Assembly: GCA_009773185.1 (NCBI GenBank)
Contig: WPIF01000001.1
Coordinates: forward strand, 1 to 64,000
Source: Nitrospirota bacterium
GTDB taxonomy: Bacteria > Nitrospirota > Thermodesulfovibrionia > Thermodesulfovibrionales > UBA1546
Length of the DNA stretch: 64,000 nt
Direction: 5' to 3'
Shown: positions 33,099-40,859 of the stretch, piece after piece
Numbering within the stretch: position 1 is the first letter of the stretch
Layout of the letters: every line of letters starts with the position of its first letter
Made by a program: the position numbers and the translations under genes
Notes under the pieces: generated by a model
Database searches by the model: none
Seen by the model: only the letters and a program-made list of their open reading frames with translations
What the model was told of the DNA's origin: nothing

Positions 33099-33105
33099 GT
33101 CTAAC
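33099..33105 (-). other. Possible array-proximal recombination box
   Basis: The minus strand reads GTTAGAC, an exact match to GTTRRRY, upstream of the first cassette gene. It could mark the attI-side boundary. Seven bases alone are weak evidence. Confidence 0.3.
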
Positions 33106-33160
33106 ATTATATTTCATATCCCATGCGTCTCGTAGAGTCGAGCCTACGACTTTTTGTGAT

Positions 33161-33189
33161 ACTTTAGGAAAAATTGCAGGTTGAGTCAA
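33161..33189 (-). promoter_or_regulatory. Candidate promoter reading into the cassette array
   Basis: On the minus strand TTGACT (33189-33184) and TAAAGT (33166-33161) are 17 bases apart. The promoter points into the array, as a cassette promoter would. The palindrome TCGTAG...CTACGA (33131-33150) lies just downstream. Confidence 0.4.
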
Positions 33190-33238
33190 GAGAAATCTTA
33201 GCCGAGGTAAAAATCAGGCATAAACCAGATGGTTTTTA

Positions 33239-33268
33239 TTGACAAGAATGATAAAATAACTTATCATT
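33239..33268 (+). promoter_or_regulatory. Promoter and operator of the toxin-antitoxin pair
   Basis: TTGACA (33239-33244) and TATCAT (33262-33267) are 17 bases apart. The inverted repeat AATGATAA-N6-TTATCATT (33247-33268) covers the -10 box, a likely autorepression site. The ATG at 33278 begins 10 bases after the -10 box, so the message has almost no leader. Confidence 0.7.
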
Positions 33269-33277
33269 AATCTAATC

Positions 33278-33562
33278 ATGGACATTTTATATAAACCGCC
33301 TTTTAAGAAATTTGTTAAAAAACAATCCAGGGCATTTCAGTTAGCTATCGAGGATGCGGTTGAAGTAGTTATAAATACTCCGGATACTGGAGAAGCTAAA
33401 AAGGGCGATTTATCAGGTTTTAGAGTGCATAAGTTTAAATTTCAGAGGCAGGAATACTTAATAGCCTATAAAATAGAAAGCAATAGCATGGTATTTTATA
33501 TGATTGGCACACATGAAAATTTCTATCGAGATATTAAACAATATCTCAGGGAGGGTGAATAA
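33278..33562 (+). CDS. RelE/ParE-superfamily toxin
   Basis: This 94-residue protein has the order of features of RelE/YafQ/HigB-like toxins: a basic N-terminus (PPFKKFVKKQ), a helical middle, then GFRVHKFKFQRQEYLIAYKIE and FYMIGTHENFY. It probably acts as a ribosome-dependent mRNA interferase, although the catalytic residues cannot be assigned with certainty. It precedes its antitoxin, as in higBA-type operons. No ribosome site is seen. Confidence 0.82.
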   Translation: MDILYKPPFKKFVKKQSRAFQLAIEDAVEVVINTPDTGEAKKGDLSGFRVHKFKFQRQEYLIAYKIESNSMVFYMIGTHENFYRDIKQYLREGE

Positions 33563-33564
33563 AC

Positions 33565-33864
33565 ATGATTACAGCAAGAAAAGTTTATAAAGAAATACTT
33601 GATATGCCGATAACGGAAAGGGAAAGACTCTTTTCTTTTATTGCAAGGCTTGGTTTCGAAAAAGAGCATTATACCCATTCTGAAGTGTTCAGCGACGTAA
33701 GACAGTCTCCTTTTACTATCAAAGAGGCAGCGGAATATCTTGAAGTTGCAGAGATAACAGTAAGGAGATGGGCAAGAGATGGCATTCTGAAACATAATAG
33801 AATCGGCAAGAACATAGTCTTTGATACTGACATGATAAAGGCGTTTAAAAAACAAAGACAATAG
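33565..33864 (+). CDS. HTH antitoxin (excisionase/MerR-like DNA-binding domain)
   Basis: In this 99-residue protein, residues about 47-97 form a helix-turn-helix of the HTH_17/excisionase type (FTIKEAAEYLEVAEITVRRWARDG, then IGKNIVFDTDMIKAFKKQ). The N-terminal half is helical and probably binds the toxin. It starts two bases after the toxin stop, with AGGGAGGG just upstream. It probably represses through the operator at 33247-33268. Confidence 0.82.
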   Translation: MITARKVYKEILDMPITERERLFSFIARLGFEKEHYTHSEVFSDVRQSPFTIKEAAEYLEVAEITVRRWARDGILKHNRIGKNIVFDTDMIKAFKKQRQ

Positions 33865-33891
33865 CATCTATTCACAAACCAGTCACACCCT

Positions 33892-33929
33892 CAAAATAAA
33901 AATGGGTTACGGTTTCATCGTAACCCATT
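33892..33929 (-). terminator. Terminator of the tRNA cluster
   Basis: AATGGGTTACG (33901-33911) and CGTAACCCATT (33919-33929) form a perfect 11-bp stem. On the minus strand it is followed by TTTTTATTTT. Confidence 0.85.
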
Positions 33930-33941
33930 CACTTTTAAAAG

Positions 33942-34014
<73 letters not shown>

Positions 34015-34108
34015 GGTAAAAATGTTAAAGCGTTCATTGCGTTATAGCGTTATTGCGATTATACTTTTTCCACTATAACGCTCAACGCCATGACTCGCAA
34101 ACGCTATC

Positions 34109-34185
34109 TGGCGCGCCTGAGAGGATTCGAACCTCCGACCCTCGGCTCCGGAGGCCGATGCTCTAATCCGCTGAGCTACAGGCGC
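34109..34185 (-). tRNA. tRNA-Arg (CCG)
   Basis: Acceptor GCGCCTG pairs with CAGGCGC, the anticodon loop is CTCCGGA (anticodon CCG), discriminator G, and CCA is encoded. Confidence 0.92.
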
Positions 34186-34187
34186 AT

Positions 34188-34264
34188 TGGGGTGAGCGAG
34201 GGGACTTGAACCCCCAGCCCTTGGAGCCACAGTCCAATGCTCTGACCATTGAGCTACGCTCACC
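34188..34264 (-). tRNA. tRNA-His (GTG)
   Basis: The anticodon loop is CTGTGGC (anticodon GTG). An extra 5' G pairs with discriminator C, as His-tRNA requires. CCA is encoded. Confidence 0.94.
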
Positions 34265-34354
34265 AATTTGCGTTACAGCGTTTATCACGTTCATTTTTTT
34301 GCATCTTTATTATATAACGCCATAACACTCAAACGCTATAACTCATTACGCTAT

Positions 34355-34431
<77 letters not shown>

Positions 34432-34483
34432 TTTTACTTGTCAATGAGCCAACTACTAAATACTGAACAATTCAGTTTGTATT

Positions 34484-34561
34484 TGGTCGGGGCGAGAGGA
34501 TTCGAACCTCCGGCCCCCTGCTCCCAAGGCAGGTGCGCTAGCCAGGCTGCGCTACGCCCCG
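34484..34561 (-). tRNA. tRNA-Pro (TGG)
   Basis: Acceptor CGGGGCG pairs with CGCCCCG, the anticodon loop is CTTGGGA (anticodon TGG), discriminator A, and CCA is encoded. It is the first tRNA of the five-gene minus-strand cluster. Confidence 0.94.
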
Positions 34562-34573
34562 TTCAAAAAAAAG

Positions 34574-34641
34574 TATCAAAGGGTCAAAGCTTCAAAAAGC
34601 GGTAATACTCTGATACTTTGATACTATGACACTCTGATACT
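34574..34641. repeat. 8-mer tandem repeat (ACTNTGAT)
   Basis: ACTCTGAT, ACTTTGAT, ACTATGAC and ACTCTGAT follow one another between tRNA-Pro and the TPR lipoprotein stop. Confidence 0.6.
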
Positions 34642-34645
34642 ATAC

Positions 34646-35350
34646 TTAATATTTCAGTATCTCCAGATAATCACCTATATCTTTTTCCTCGTCCCCTTTT
34701 GCCTTGAGTTTCCTCTGTTTCAAATCATTGATAGCCTTACCCTTATCACCTTTGTACAAAGGATCAATCTCTACTGCCTTTGTTATGGCTGTTGCTGCAT
34801 CGCCATATTTACCTTTCGCATTATAGGAAAGCGAAAGATCATAATAAGAATAATAGAAGTCAGACGCCCTCTTCAGCGCCTCTTTATTTGCATCTATTGC
34901 CTCATCATACCGCCCAAGCCTGTAATATACTCTGCCGAGATTGTTATATGCCTTTTCAGGAGTACGATACAAAAGATTTGAAAGAGCTTTTTTGTAAGAA
35001 TCAATTGCTTCATCAAACCTCCTGGATTTTTCATATGCAAAACCGAGATTGTTATAAGCCTCGGAAAAATCATGGTCAACCTTCAGCGCCTTCTGGAAAA
35101 AATCTATCGCCTTTGGAAAATCGTCAAACTTCAGGAGGTATATTATTCCAATTGCATTCAGCACTTCCTTGTCCCCGGGGTTGAGTTCATATGCCTTCTG
35201 AAACTCAATGAATGCCGGTTGAGCATTGTTCTCATTAAGATATGATACGCCCAGTTTAAAATGGGCATTCGCCTGCTGTTGTTCCTCCACGCTTACTGTT
35301 GCGCAGGAACAAATGAACATAAGCATAATCAGACATAAAAGTTTTTTCAT
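34646..35350 (-). CDS. TPR lipoprotein (PilW/PilF-like)
   Basis: In this 234-residue protein, the lipobox ends at Cys16 (Ile-Cys-Ser-Cys). Five to six TPR units follow from residue about 26 (ANAHFKLGVSYLNENNAQPAF, EAYNNLGFAYEKSRRFDEAI, KAYNNLGRVYYRLGRYDEAI). Its size and layout resemble type IV pilus assembly lipoproteins that aid secretin insertion. No pilus gene is nearby, so a generic outer-membrane scaffold role is equally possible. Confidence 0.82.
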   Translation of the reverse strand: MKKLLCLIMLMFICSCATVSVEEQQQANAHFKLGVSYLNENNAQPAFIEFQKAYELNPGDKEVLNAIGIIYLLKFDDFPKAIDFFQKALKVDHDFSEAYNNLGFAYEKSRRFDEAIDSYKKALSNLLYRTPEKAYNNLGRVYYRLGRYDEAIDANKEALKRASDFYYSYYDLSLSYNAKGKYGDAATAITKAVEIDPLYKGDKGKAINDLKQRKLKAKGDEEKDIGDYLEILKY

Positions 35351-35454
35351 AAATCAAATCTCCTCTGTTTACCGTGTTATTTTAACATAAAAGACGAAAA
35401 CAAGAGATAGAAAAACAGCAAACACCTTCATTAAACCCCGTTAGGCTTTATAGG

Positions 35455-38400
35455 CTATAGAGGTTTTGCTTCTTCTGCCGGCAGCTTCTCCAAAATTCCT
35501 CTTATGAGCTTATACGTTTCGCTCCATGCAAGTCGCAGGCTCGACTCTTCGAGATTCCCGGCCTTAATCTCAAAACCTTCAGGAAGAAATCTTATCCTGT
35601 CACCAACGGTATCCCGAAGTCCGAAAATATTTTCTGCTTCAACCTTTGTGCCCTTTGAAAAGATAATCCGTATATTTCCGCTGACTTCCTCAATATCTGT
35701 AACCTTAAGCTTCCTTGCCATTATCTTAAGCCTCATTACATCAAAGAGATTCTGAACCTCTGCAGGCAGCCTGCCAAAGCGGTCTTTAATTTCATCAACA
35801 AGCGCATTCAGGCCCTCATCATTCCTGGCTGATGCGATCTTCCTGTAAATGCTCAGCCTTAGCGTAATATCCTCAATAAATTCATCCGGTATGAACGCAG
35901 ACACCCTCAGGCTTATGCGGGGGTCTATCTCTTCTTCTGTCTTGATACCCCTTAATTCAGCCACTGAATTTTCGAGCATATCAACATACATATCAAATCC
36001 GACCGCATGTATATGCCCTGACTGTTCAGGCCCAAGCATATTCCCTGTTCCCCTTATCTCAAGGTCCTTCATCGCAAGCCTGAACCCGGCCCCAAGATAG
36101 TTCATGTCCTGAATAGCCTGCAGCCTCTTTTTTGCCTCATCAGTGATAATGTCTTCTCCCGGGACAAGAAAATATGCATACGCCCTTACATTACTTCTTC
36201 CTACACGGCCCTTAAGCTGATAAAGGTCTGCAAGCCCCATCCTGTCCGCCATGTTTATTATTATTGTGTTTGCACTCGGTATATCAAGGCCTGAACCTAT
36301 AATCGCTGTTGAAACAAGAACATCAATCTCTCCATCTATAAACCTTTTCATCACCTTTTCAAGTTCTCTTTCATGCATCTGTCCGTGCGCAACAGCAACC
36401 CTTGCCTCAGGCGCAACACGCTTGACATAATCGAAAATTTTTCCTATATCCTTAATCCTGTTATGGACAAAATATGTCTGGCCGCCCCTTTCCATCTCCC
36501 TCTCTATGGCATCCTTTACTGTCTGTTCATTGAGTCCGGTGACTATGCTTCTTACGGCAAGCCTTTCTTCCGGCGGGGTTTCAATAAGGCTCATGCCCCT
36601 GATTCCTGACAATGCCATATTAAGCGTCCTCGGGATTGGCGTTGCAGTAAGAGTAAGAACATCAACACCCCTTTTAAGCTCTTTTATCTTTTCTTTTTGT
36701 GCAACCCCGAAACGGTGTTCTTCATCAATTACAAGAAGGCCGAGATTATGAAAGCTGATATCTTTTCTCAGCAGTGTATGGGTCCCTATCAGTATGTCAA
36801 TATCTCCATTAGCAACTTCTTTTATTGTCCCGGACTGCTCATGCCTTGACTTGAACCTGCTCAGATAGCCTATTGTCACAGGAAAAGCAGAAAATCTCTG
36901 TTTAAACGTCCTGTAATGCTGCTCGCATAAAAGCGTCGTAGGCACAAGGACTGCGACCTGCCTGGCGTCATAGACTGCCTTGAATGCCGCCCGCATGGCA
37001 ACCTCTGTCTTGCCGTAACCAACATCTCCGCAAAGAAGCCTGTCCATGGGCCTTTCCGTCTCCATATCAGACTTTATCTCTTCTATTGCCCTCGCCTGGT
37101 CAGGTGTTTCATCATAATGGAAAAAATCATCAAACTCCGTGTGAAGTTCTGTGTCTCCGCTGAACACAAAACCTTTCGAGACCTCCCTCTCGGCATAGAG
37201 CCTCAGGAGTTTCTCTGCCATCTCCCTTATTTTCTTTTTTACCCTTTCCTTGGTCCTCTGCCAGGTCTTCCCGCCAAGCCTGTCAGCTTTAGGAAGGACG
37301 CCTTCTTCAGCATGATACTTCTTTATCTTTTCTATAGCGTAAAGCGGAAGATAAAGCCTGTCTCCCCCGGAATATTCCAGAACCATGAGGTCGCCTTCAT
37401 AGCCCTCTACTGTCTGCTTTACAAGGCCTGCAAACTTTCCAATCCCATGGTCTTTGTGCACAATAAAATCACCAACAGCCAGGTCATCCAGTGATATGAG
37501 GAGTTCTGATACCTTTGATTTTTTTATTGACCTGAATGCCGGCCTTTCACCGAATATCTCTTTTTCTGTAAGAATCAGGAGCCCTGGAAGAAAAAAACCT
37601 GATGAAAGTTCTCCAATGGTTATCGATATACTGCCCTTGTATTCAGAAATCTCCTCTTTTTCAACCACAGGCGCAACAACATCCCCTCCGCCCGGGGCTG
37701 ACATAAGAACATCTCTTATCCTTTCTGCCTGTCCGGTTGATGATACTACTATGACTATCCTGTTCTCCCTGCTTATTTTTTTTATGGCATGAGGAAGTTC
37801 ATAGATGGATTTTCTTTCATTGTGGTATATGCCATGCCCTTCCATGGGAAGGAGCCCCGCATCAATCGCCGCTCCCTCTTCTGTTATCCTCTGTGAAAAA
37901 GAAAATTTTGAAAGCATTATTGCGCCTTCAGGAAAGGCATACGGGGGATGTATAGAATCCGGGAAAAAATAATTAATATCACCGGCCATTGAAAAAATGT
38001 CTGTGCCTTCTAACGGCTCCGCAGCCGGAAGGATAATTAATTCTCCGGCATCTTTAACTGATTTTTGCGTATTTATATCAAAGGTCCTGATTTTATCTAT
38101 TGTATCTCCGAAAAATTCAACCCTGAAAGGGTTCTCATGAGTCGAAGGGAATATATCAAACAGCCATCCCCTGCGGCTGAATTCACCGTGCTCAACAACT
38201 ATCGAGACACGTTTATATCCGAGCTTAATAAGTTTTTGCTCCAGTACATCCCTGCTCATCTCAAAAGGGGCCTTTAACTGTAAAGCATTATCTTTCAATT
38301 CTTCATGCGGCCACACTTTTGCATCCAGAGCATCTTTTGAAGTTATTATAGAATCGCCTTCATTAAAGTTATAAATAACCTCTGCCCTGTGGCCGCAGGA

Positions 38401-38646
38401 TTCAGGGCCGTTTGGTTCGGGAAGGAATAAAATATTGCGTGGCGTCATGCGTGAAGCATTGAACACTGACCTGAAAAACAAAATGTCCTTATATAATTCT
38501 TCTGCTGTTTCTTCTATATGCTCAATCATAATAAACGGCTTGTCCTGCAAGGCAAGGAAAAGCGCCATAGATGAACCGGAGAGGTTATAGATGTGCGAAG
38601 AAGGAGAGATGTTCTTTACTCTGTCTGAAAATAGGCTAAAATCCAT
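35455..38646 (-). CDS. mfd: Transcription-repair coupling factor (Mfd)
   Basis: This 1063-residue protein has the complete domain order: a UvrB-like N-terminal region; the RNA polymerase interaction domain (LDDLAVGDFIVHKDHGIGKF); a RecG-like translocase with Walker A (LCGDVGYGKTEVAMRAAF), DEEHRFGV and the TRG-type motif (GQTYFVHNRIKDIG, GRVGRSNVRAYAY); and a C-terminal TRCF domain. It displaces stalled polymerase and recruits UvrA. It is the last gene of the uppS-to-mfd operon and starts eight bases after rfaE2. It is slightly shorter than the E. coli protein (1148). Confidence 0.95.
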   Translation of the reverse strand: MDFSLFSDRVKNISPSSHIYNLSGSSMALFLALQDKPFIMIEHIEETAEELYKDILFFRSVFNASRMTPRNILFLPEPNGPESCGHRAEVIYNFNEGDSIITSKDALDAKVWPHEELKDNALQLKAPFEMSRDVLEQKLIKLGYKRVSIVVEHGEFSRRGWLFDIFPSTHENPFRVEFFGDTIDKIRTFDINTQKSVKDAGELIILPAAEPLEGTDIFSMAGDINYFFPDSIHPPYAFPEGAIMLSKFSFSQRITEEGAAIDAGLLPMEGHGIYHNERKSIYELPHAIKKISRENRIVIVVSSTGQAERIRDVLMSAPGGGDVVAPVVEKEEISEYKGSISITIGELSSGFFLPGLLILTEKEIFGERPAFRSIKKSKVSELLISLDDLAVGDFIVHKDHGIGKFAGLVKQTVEGYEGDLMVLEYSGGDRLYLPLYAIEKIKKYHAEEGVLPKADRLGGKTWQRTKERVKKKIREMAEKLLRLYAEREVSKGFVFSGDTELHTEFDDFFHYDETPDQARAIEEIKSDMETERPMDRLLCGDVGYGKTEVAMRAAFKAVYDARQVAVLVPTTLLCEQHYRTFKQRFSAFPVTIGYLSRFKSRHEQSGTIKEVANGDIDILIGTHTLLRKDISFHNLGLLVIDEEHRFGVAQKEKIKELKRGVDVLTLTATPIPRTLNMALSGIRGMSLIETPPEERLAVRSIVTGLNEQTVKDAIEREMERGGQTYFVHNRIKDIGKIFDYVKRVAPEARVAVAHGQMHERELEKVMKRFIDGEIDVLVSTAIIGSGLDIPSANTIIINMADRMGLADLYQLKGRVGRSNVRAYAYFLVPGEDIITDEAKKRLQAIQDMNYLGAGFRLAMKDLEIRGTGNMLGPEQSGHIHAVGFDMYVDMLENSVAELRGIKTEEEIDPRISLRVSAFIPDEFIEDITLRLSIYRKIASARNDEGLNALVDEIKDRFGRLPAEVQNLFDVMRLKIMARKLKVTDIEEVSGNIRIIFSKGTKVEAENIFGLRDTVGDRIRFLPEGFEIKAGNLEESSLRLAWSETYKLIRGILEKLPAEEAKPL

Positions 38647-38654
38647 CAGCTAAC

Positions 38655-39110
38655 TTACAGCTTCTTAATCTTCTCAATAATTCCCGTAGTTGATACGCCT
38701 TTGACATATGGAAGGCTGCGGGTTTCTTTTGCGATATCAGAACCGACGATATCCTCTTTCTTCCAGTCACCGCCTTTGACAAGGATATCAGGCTTTAGAA
38801 GTTTTATTAATTCATAAGGGGTATCTTCATCAAACACCGTTATATAATCTACCATTTCAAGAGCTGCCAATATCTCTGCTCTCCGCTCCTGCGGATTAAC
38901 CGGCCTTCCCGGCTTTATTACAGAGACAGACTTATCTGAGTTTAATCCTATTACAAGCACATCTCCAAGAGCCCTTGCCTCTTTCAGATACCTTATATGT
39001 CCTACATGCAGAATATCGAAGCAGCCGTTGGTAAAGACAACCTTCCTGCCTTTAGCCTTGAGGCTGTCAACTACTGCCTTGAGTTCATTCCAATTTAATA
39101 TCTTTTCCAT
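38655..39110 (-). CDS. rfaE2: D-glycero-beta-D-manno-heptose 1-phosphate adenylyltransferase
   Basis: This 151-residue nucleotidyltransferase has NGCFDILHVGHIRYL (HxGH motif) and the C-terminal LVKGGDWKKEDIVG and GVSTTGIIEKI typical of the RfaE2/HldE C-terminal domain. It adenylylates heptose-1-phosphate for LPS core, implying an LPS-bearing outer membrane. It is a stand-alone domain; the kinase half is not in the window. Confidence 0.9.
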   Translation of the reverse strand: MEKILNWNELKAVVDSLKAKGRKVVFTNGCFDILHVGHIRYLKEARALGDVLVIGLNSDKSVSVIKPGRPVNPQERRAEILAALEMVDYITVFDEDTPYELIKLLKPDILVKGGDWKKEDIVGSDIAKETRSLPYVKGVSTTGIIEKIKKL

Positions 39111-39121
39111 AATCTCTTTGC

Positions 39122-39147
39122 CCTCAGCTCTCAGCTCTCAGCATCTC
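39122..39147. repeat. Heptamer tandem repeat (CTCAGCT)
   Basis: CTCAGCT, CTCAGCT and CTCAGCA cover the last codons and stop of the NUDIX gene. Confidence 0.55.
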
Positions 39148-39564
39148 CTTTGCCTTCTCTACTATTTTCCTGTCACCCTTATAACTGACCTTTGCCAGCG
39201 CTGTATCAAGAGGAAACCATGAGGCATCATCAACCTCTGCATCGTGGTCTTTAGTGCTGCCGCCCAGGTATTCCATCAGATAAAAATGCACTGTCTTCCT
39301 GCACCTTGCATTTTCTCCTTTGATGTAATACCAGAAAGAGATATCTCCTATCTTATCCCTTATCCTGCCCTTCAGCCCTGTTTCCTCCCTGACCTCTCTG
39401 ACAGCTGTTTCTTCGGGGCTTTCACCTTTGTCTACAATGCCTTTTGGCAGGCACCAGACATTCCCGCCCTTAACTGCAATCAGCGCAATCTCTGTTACAT
39501 CGGCATTGGCCCTGAATATAACTCCGCCGGATGACACCTGGTTTTTTATGGTTGCGGGTCTCAT
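39124..39564 (-). CDS. NUDIX hydrolase
   Basis: This 146-residue protein contains an intact Nudix box (residues about 40-62: GIVDKGESPEETAVREVREE followed by TGL). The overall layout (SSGGVIFRA N-terminus; DDASWFPLDTALAKVSY) resembles the diadenosine-polyphosphate/MutT-like group. Substrate is unknown. The C-terminal LRAES is encoded by a heptamer repeat. It lies in the operon between rseP and rfaE2. Confidence 0.88.
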   Translation of the reverse strand: MRPATIKNQVSSGGVIFRANADVTEIALIAVKGGNVWCLPKGIVDKGESPEETAVREVREETGLKGRIRDKIGDISFWYYIKGENARCRKTVHFYLMEYLGGSTKDHDAEVDDASWFPLDTALAKVSYKGDRKIVEKAKEMLRAES

Positions 39565-39567
39565 ATC

Positions 39568-39643
39568 ACAAACAGGTTAAGGTTGAGGTTGAGGCTAAGA
39601 ATTTTCTTTCCCTTTACCTTAATCTTAGCCTTAACCTTAATCT
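39568..39643. repeat. Hexamer repeats forming a long hairpin
   Basis: GGTTAA/GGTTGA units on one side and CCTTAA/CTTAGCC units on the other can pair (TTGAGGTTGAGGCTAAG with CTTAGCCTTAACCTTAA). The hairpin lies between rseP and the NUDIX gene. Confidence 0.55.
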
Positions 39644-40714
39644 TCATGGTATTGCCTTGCCTGTGACAATTCTCATTATATCATTGTATAAAGCGAAGGT
39701 CATTAAGGCTATAATCACTGCAAGCCCGACCTTTTGCGCAATAATCATCACCTTTTCGCTGAGGGGCTTCCGTCTTATCGCCTCAAAGGTCAGAAACATA
39801 AGGTGGCCGCCGTCAAGTATGGGTATCGGCAGAAGATTAAGTACACCGAGGTTTATACTTATCACTGCCATAAATACAAAAAAATTCATGGCGCCAAGCG
39901 ATGCCTGCTCACCTGCCATCTGAAAAATAAGGATTGGCCCGCCGATAGTATCTGCAGGGACAATCCTCTGTATAAGCTTCACAATCCCAACGATTGTCAG
40001 CACAGATACCTCCCAGGTCCTTGTAATGCCGCTTGCTATTGCACTGCCAACCCCTTCTTTTTGTATGAAAGAGCTTCCTGAAGGTTTTATCCCTATCAGG
40101 CCTATCTCTTTTTCCTCCCCGAATATGTCTTTTATTTTTTTCCTTTCAGGGGTTATTGGCACAACGATAATATTGTTATCCCTTTTTATCTTAAAACTGA
40201 GAGCCTTATCCGGATTTTTATGTATAATGGCTGTCAGCTCTGTCCATTGATTTACCATAACTCCATCCGCCTCAACAATCCTGTCACCCTTCATAATCCC
40301 TGCTGCACTTGCCGGCGATTGTTTCATAACCTCGCCAACCTCAGGAAGAAGAACAGGCAAGCCGTGCATAAATATAAAAATGAAAATGAGCGCAGCAAAA
40401 AACAGGTTGAAAACAGGGCCTGCAAAAACTATTGCCGCCCTTTTCCATACAGGCTGGTAATTGTATGCAAACGGCTTGTCCTCTTCCTTAATCTCTTCAC
40501 CCGGCTCTTCTCCCAATGGTTTTACATATCCGCCTAATGGAACGGCAGAGATAAGGTATTCCGTGTCTCCATACTTCCTGCCGATAAGTTTCGGGCCAAA
40601 TCCCAGAGAAAACTTCAGGACCCTTACGCCAACCAGTTTGGCCAAAATAAAATGCCCGAATTCATGCACGAATATCAGAATTCCAAGTAATACTATTGCT
40701 GAAAGAAATGTCAT
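39644..40714 (-). CDS. rseP: RIP metalloprotease RseP (site-2 protease)
   Basis: This 356-residue membrane zinc protease has HEFGHFILAKLVGVRV (HExxH) in the first membrane segment and NLLPIPILDGGHLMF (third ligand Asp) in the third. One PDZ domain (residues about 115-190, AASAAGIMKGDRIVEADG) lies between them. It cleaves anti-sigma factors within the membrane during envelope stress. It sits downstream of dxr, the common order. Confidence 0.94.
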   Translation of the reverse strand: MTFLSAIVLLGILIFVHEFGHFILAKLVGVRVLKFSLGFGPKLIGRKYGDTEYLISAVPLGGYVKPLGEEPGEEIKEEDKPFAYNYQPVWKRAAIVFAGPVFNLFFAALIFIFIFMHGLPVLLPEVGEVMKQSPASAAGIMKGDRIVEADGVMVNQWTELTAIIHKNPDKALSFKIKRDNNIIVVPITPERKKIKDIFGEEKEIGLIGIKPSGSSFIQKEGVGSAIASGITRTWEVSVLTIVGIVKLIQRIVPADTIGGPILIFQMAGEQASLGAMNFFVFMAVISINLGVLNLLPIPILDGGHLMFLTFEAIRRKPLSEKVMIIAQKVGLAVIIALMTFALYNDIMRIVTGKAIP

Positions 40715-40750
40715 CTCTTATCTCCTAACTCGATTTCATTAACTCTACCA

Positions 40751-40859
40751 CAGGCAGGGCATAGTATTTGAGCGGTTTATTTTGCCGATAGTCCATAAAA
40801 TAAAGATGCAAAATCCTCGGAGCGCAGCGAGAATGAGCGAGAATGCTATGTTCTGCCTG
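40751..40859 (+). repeat. Palindrome-ended dispersed element, copy 3 (dxr 3' end)
   Basis: Arms CAGGCAG-N2-CATAG and CTATG-N2-CTGCCTG pair. The core matches copies 1 and 2. The last dxr codons and its stop lie inside the element. Confidence 0.8.
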
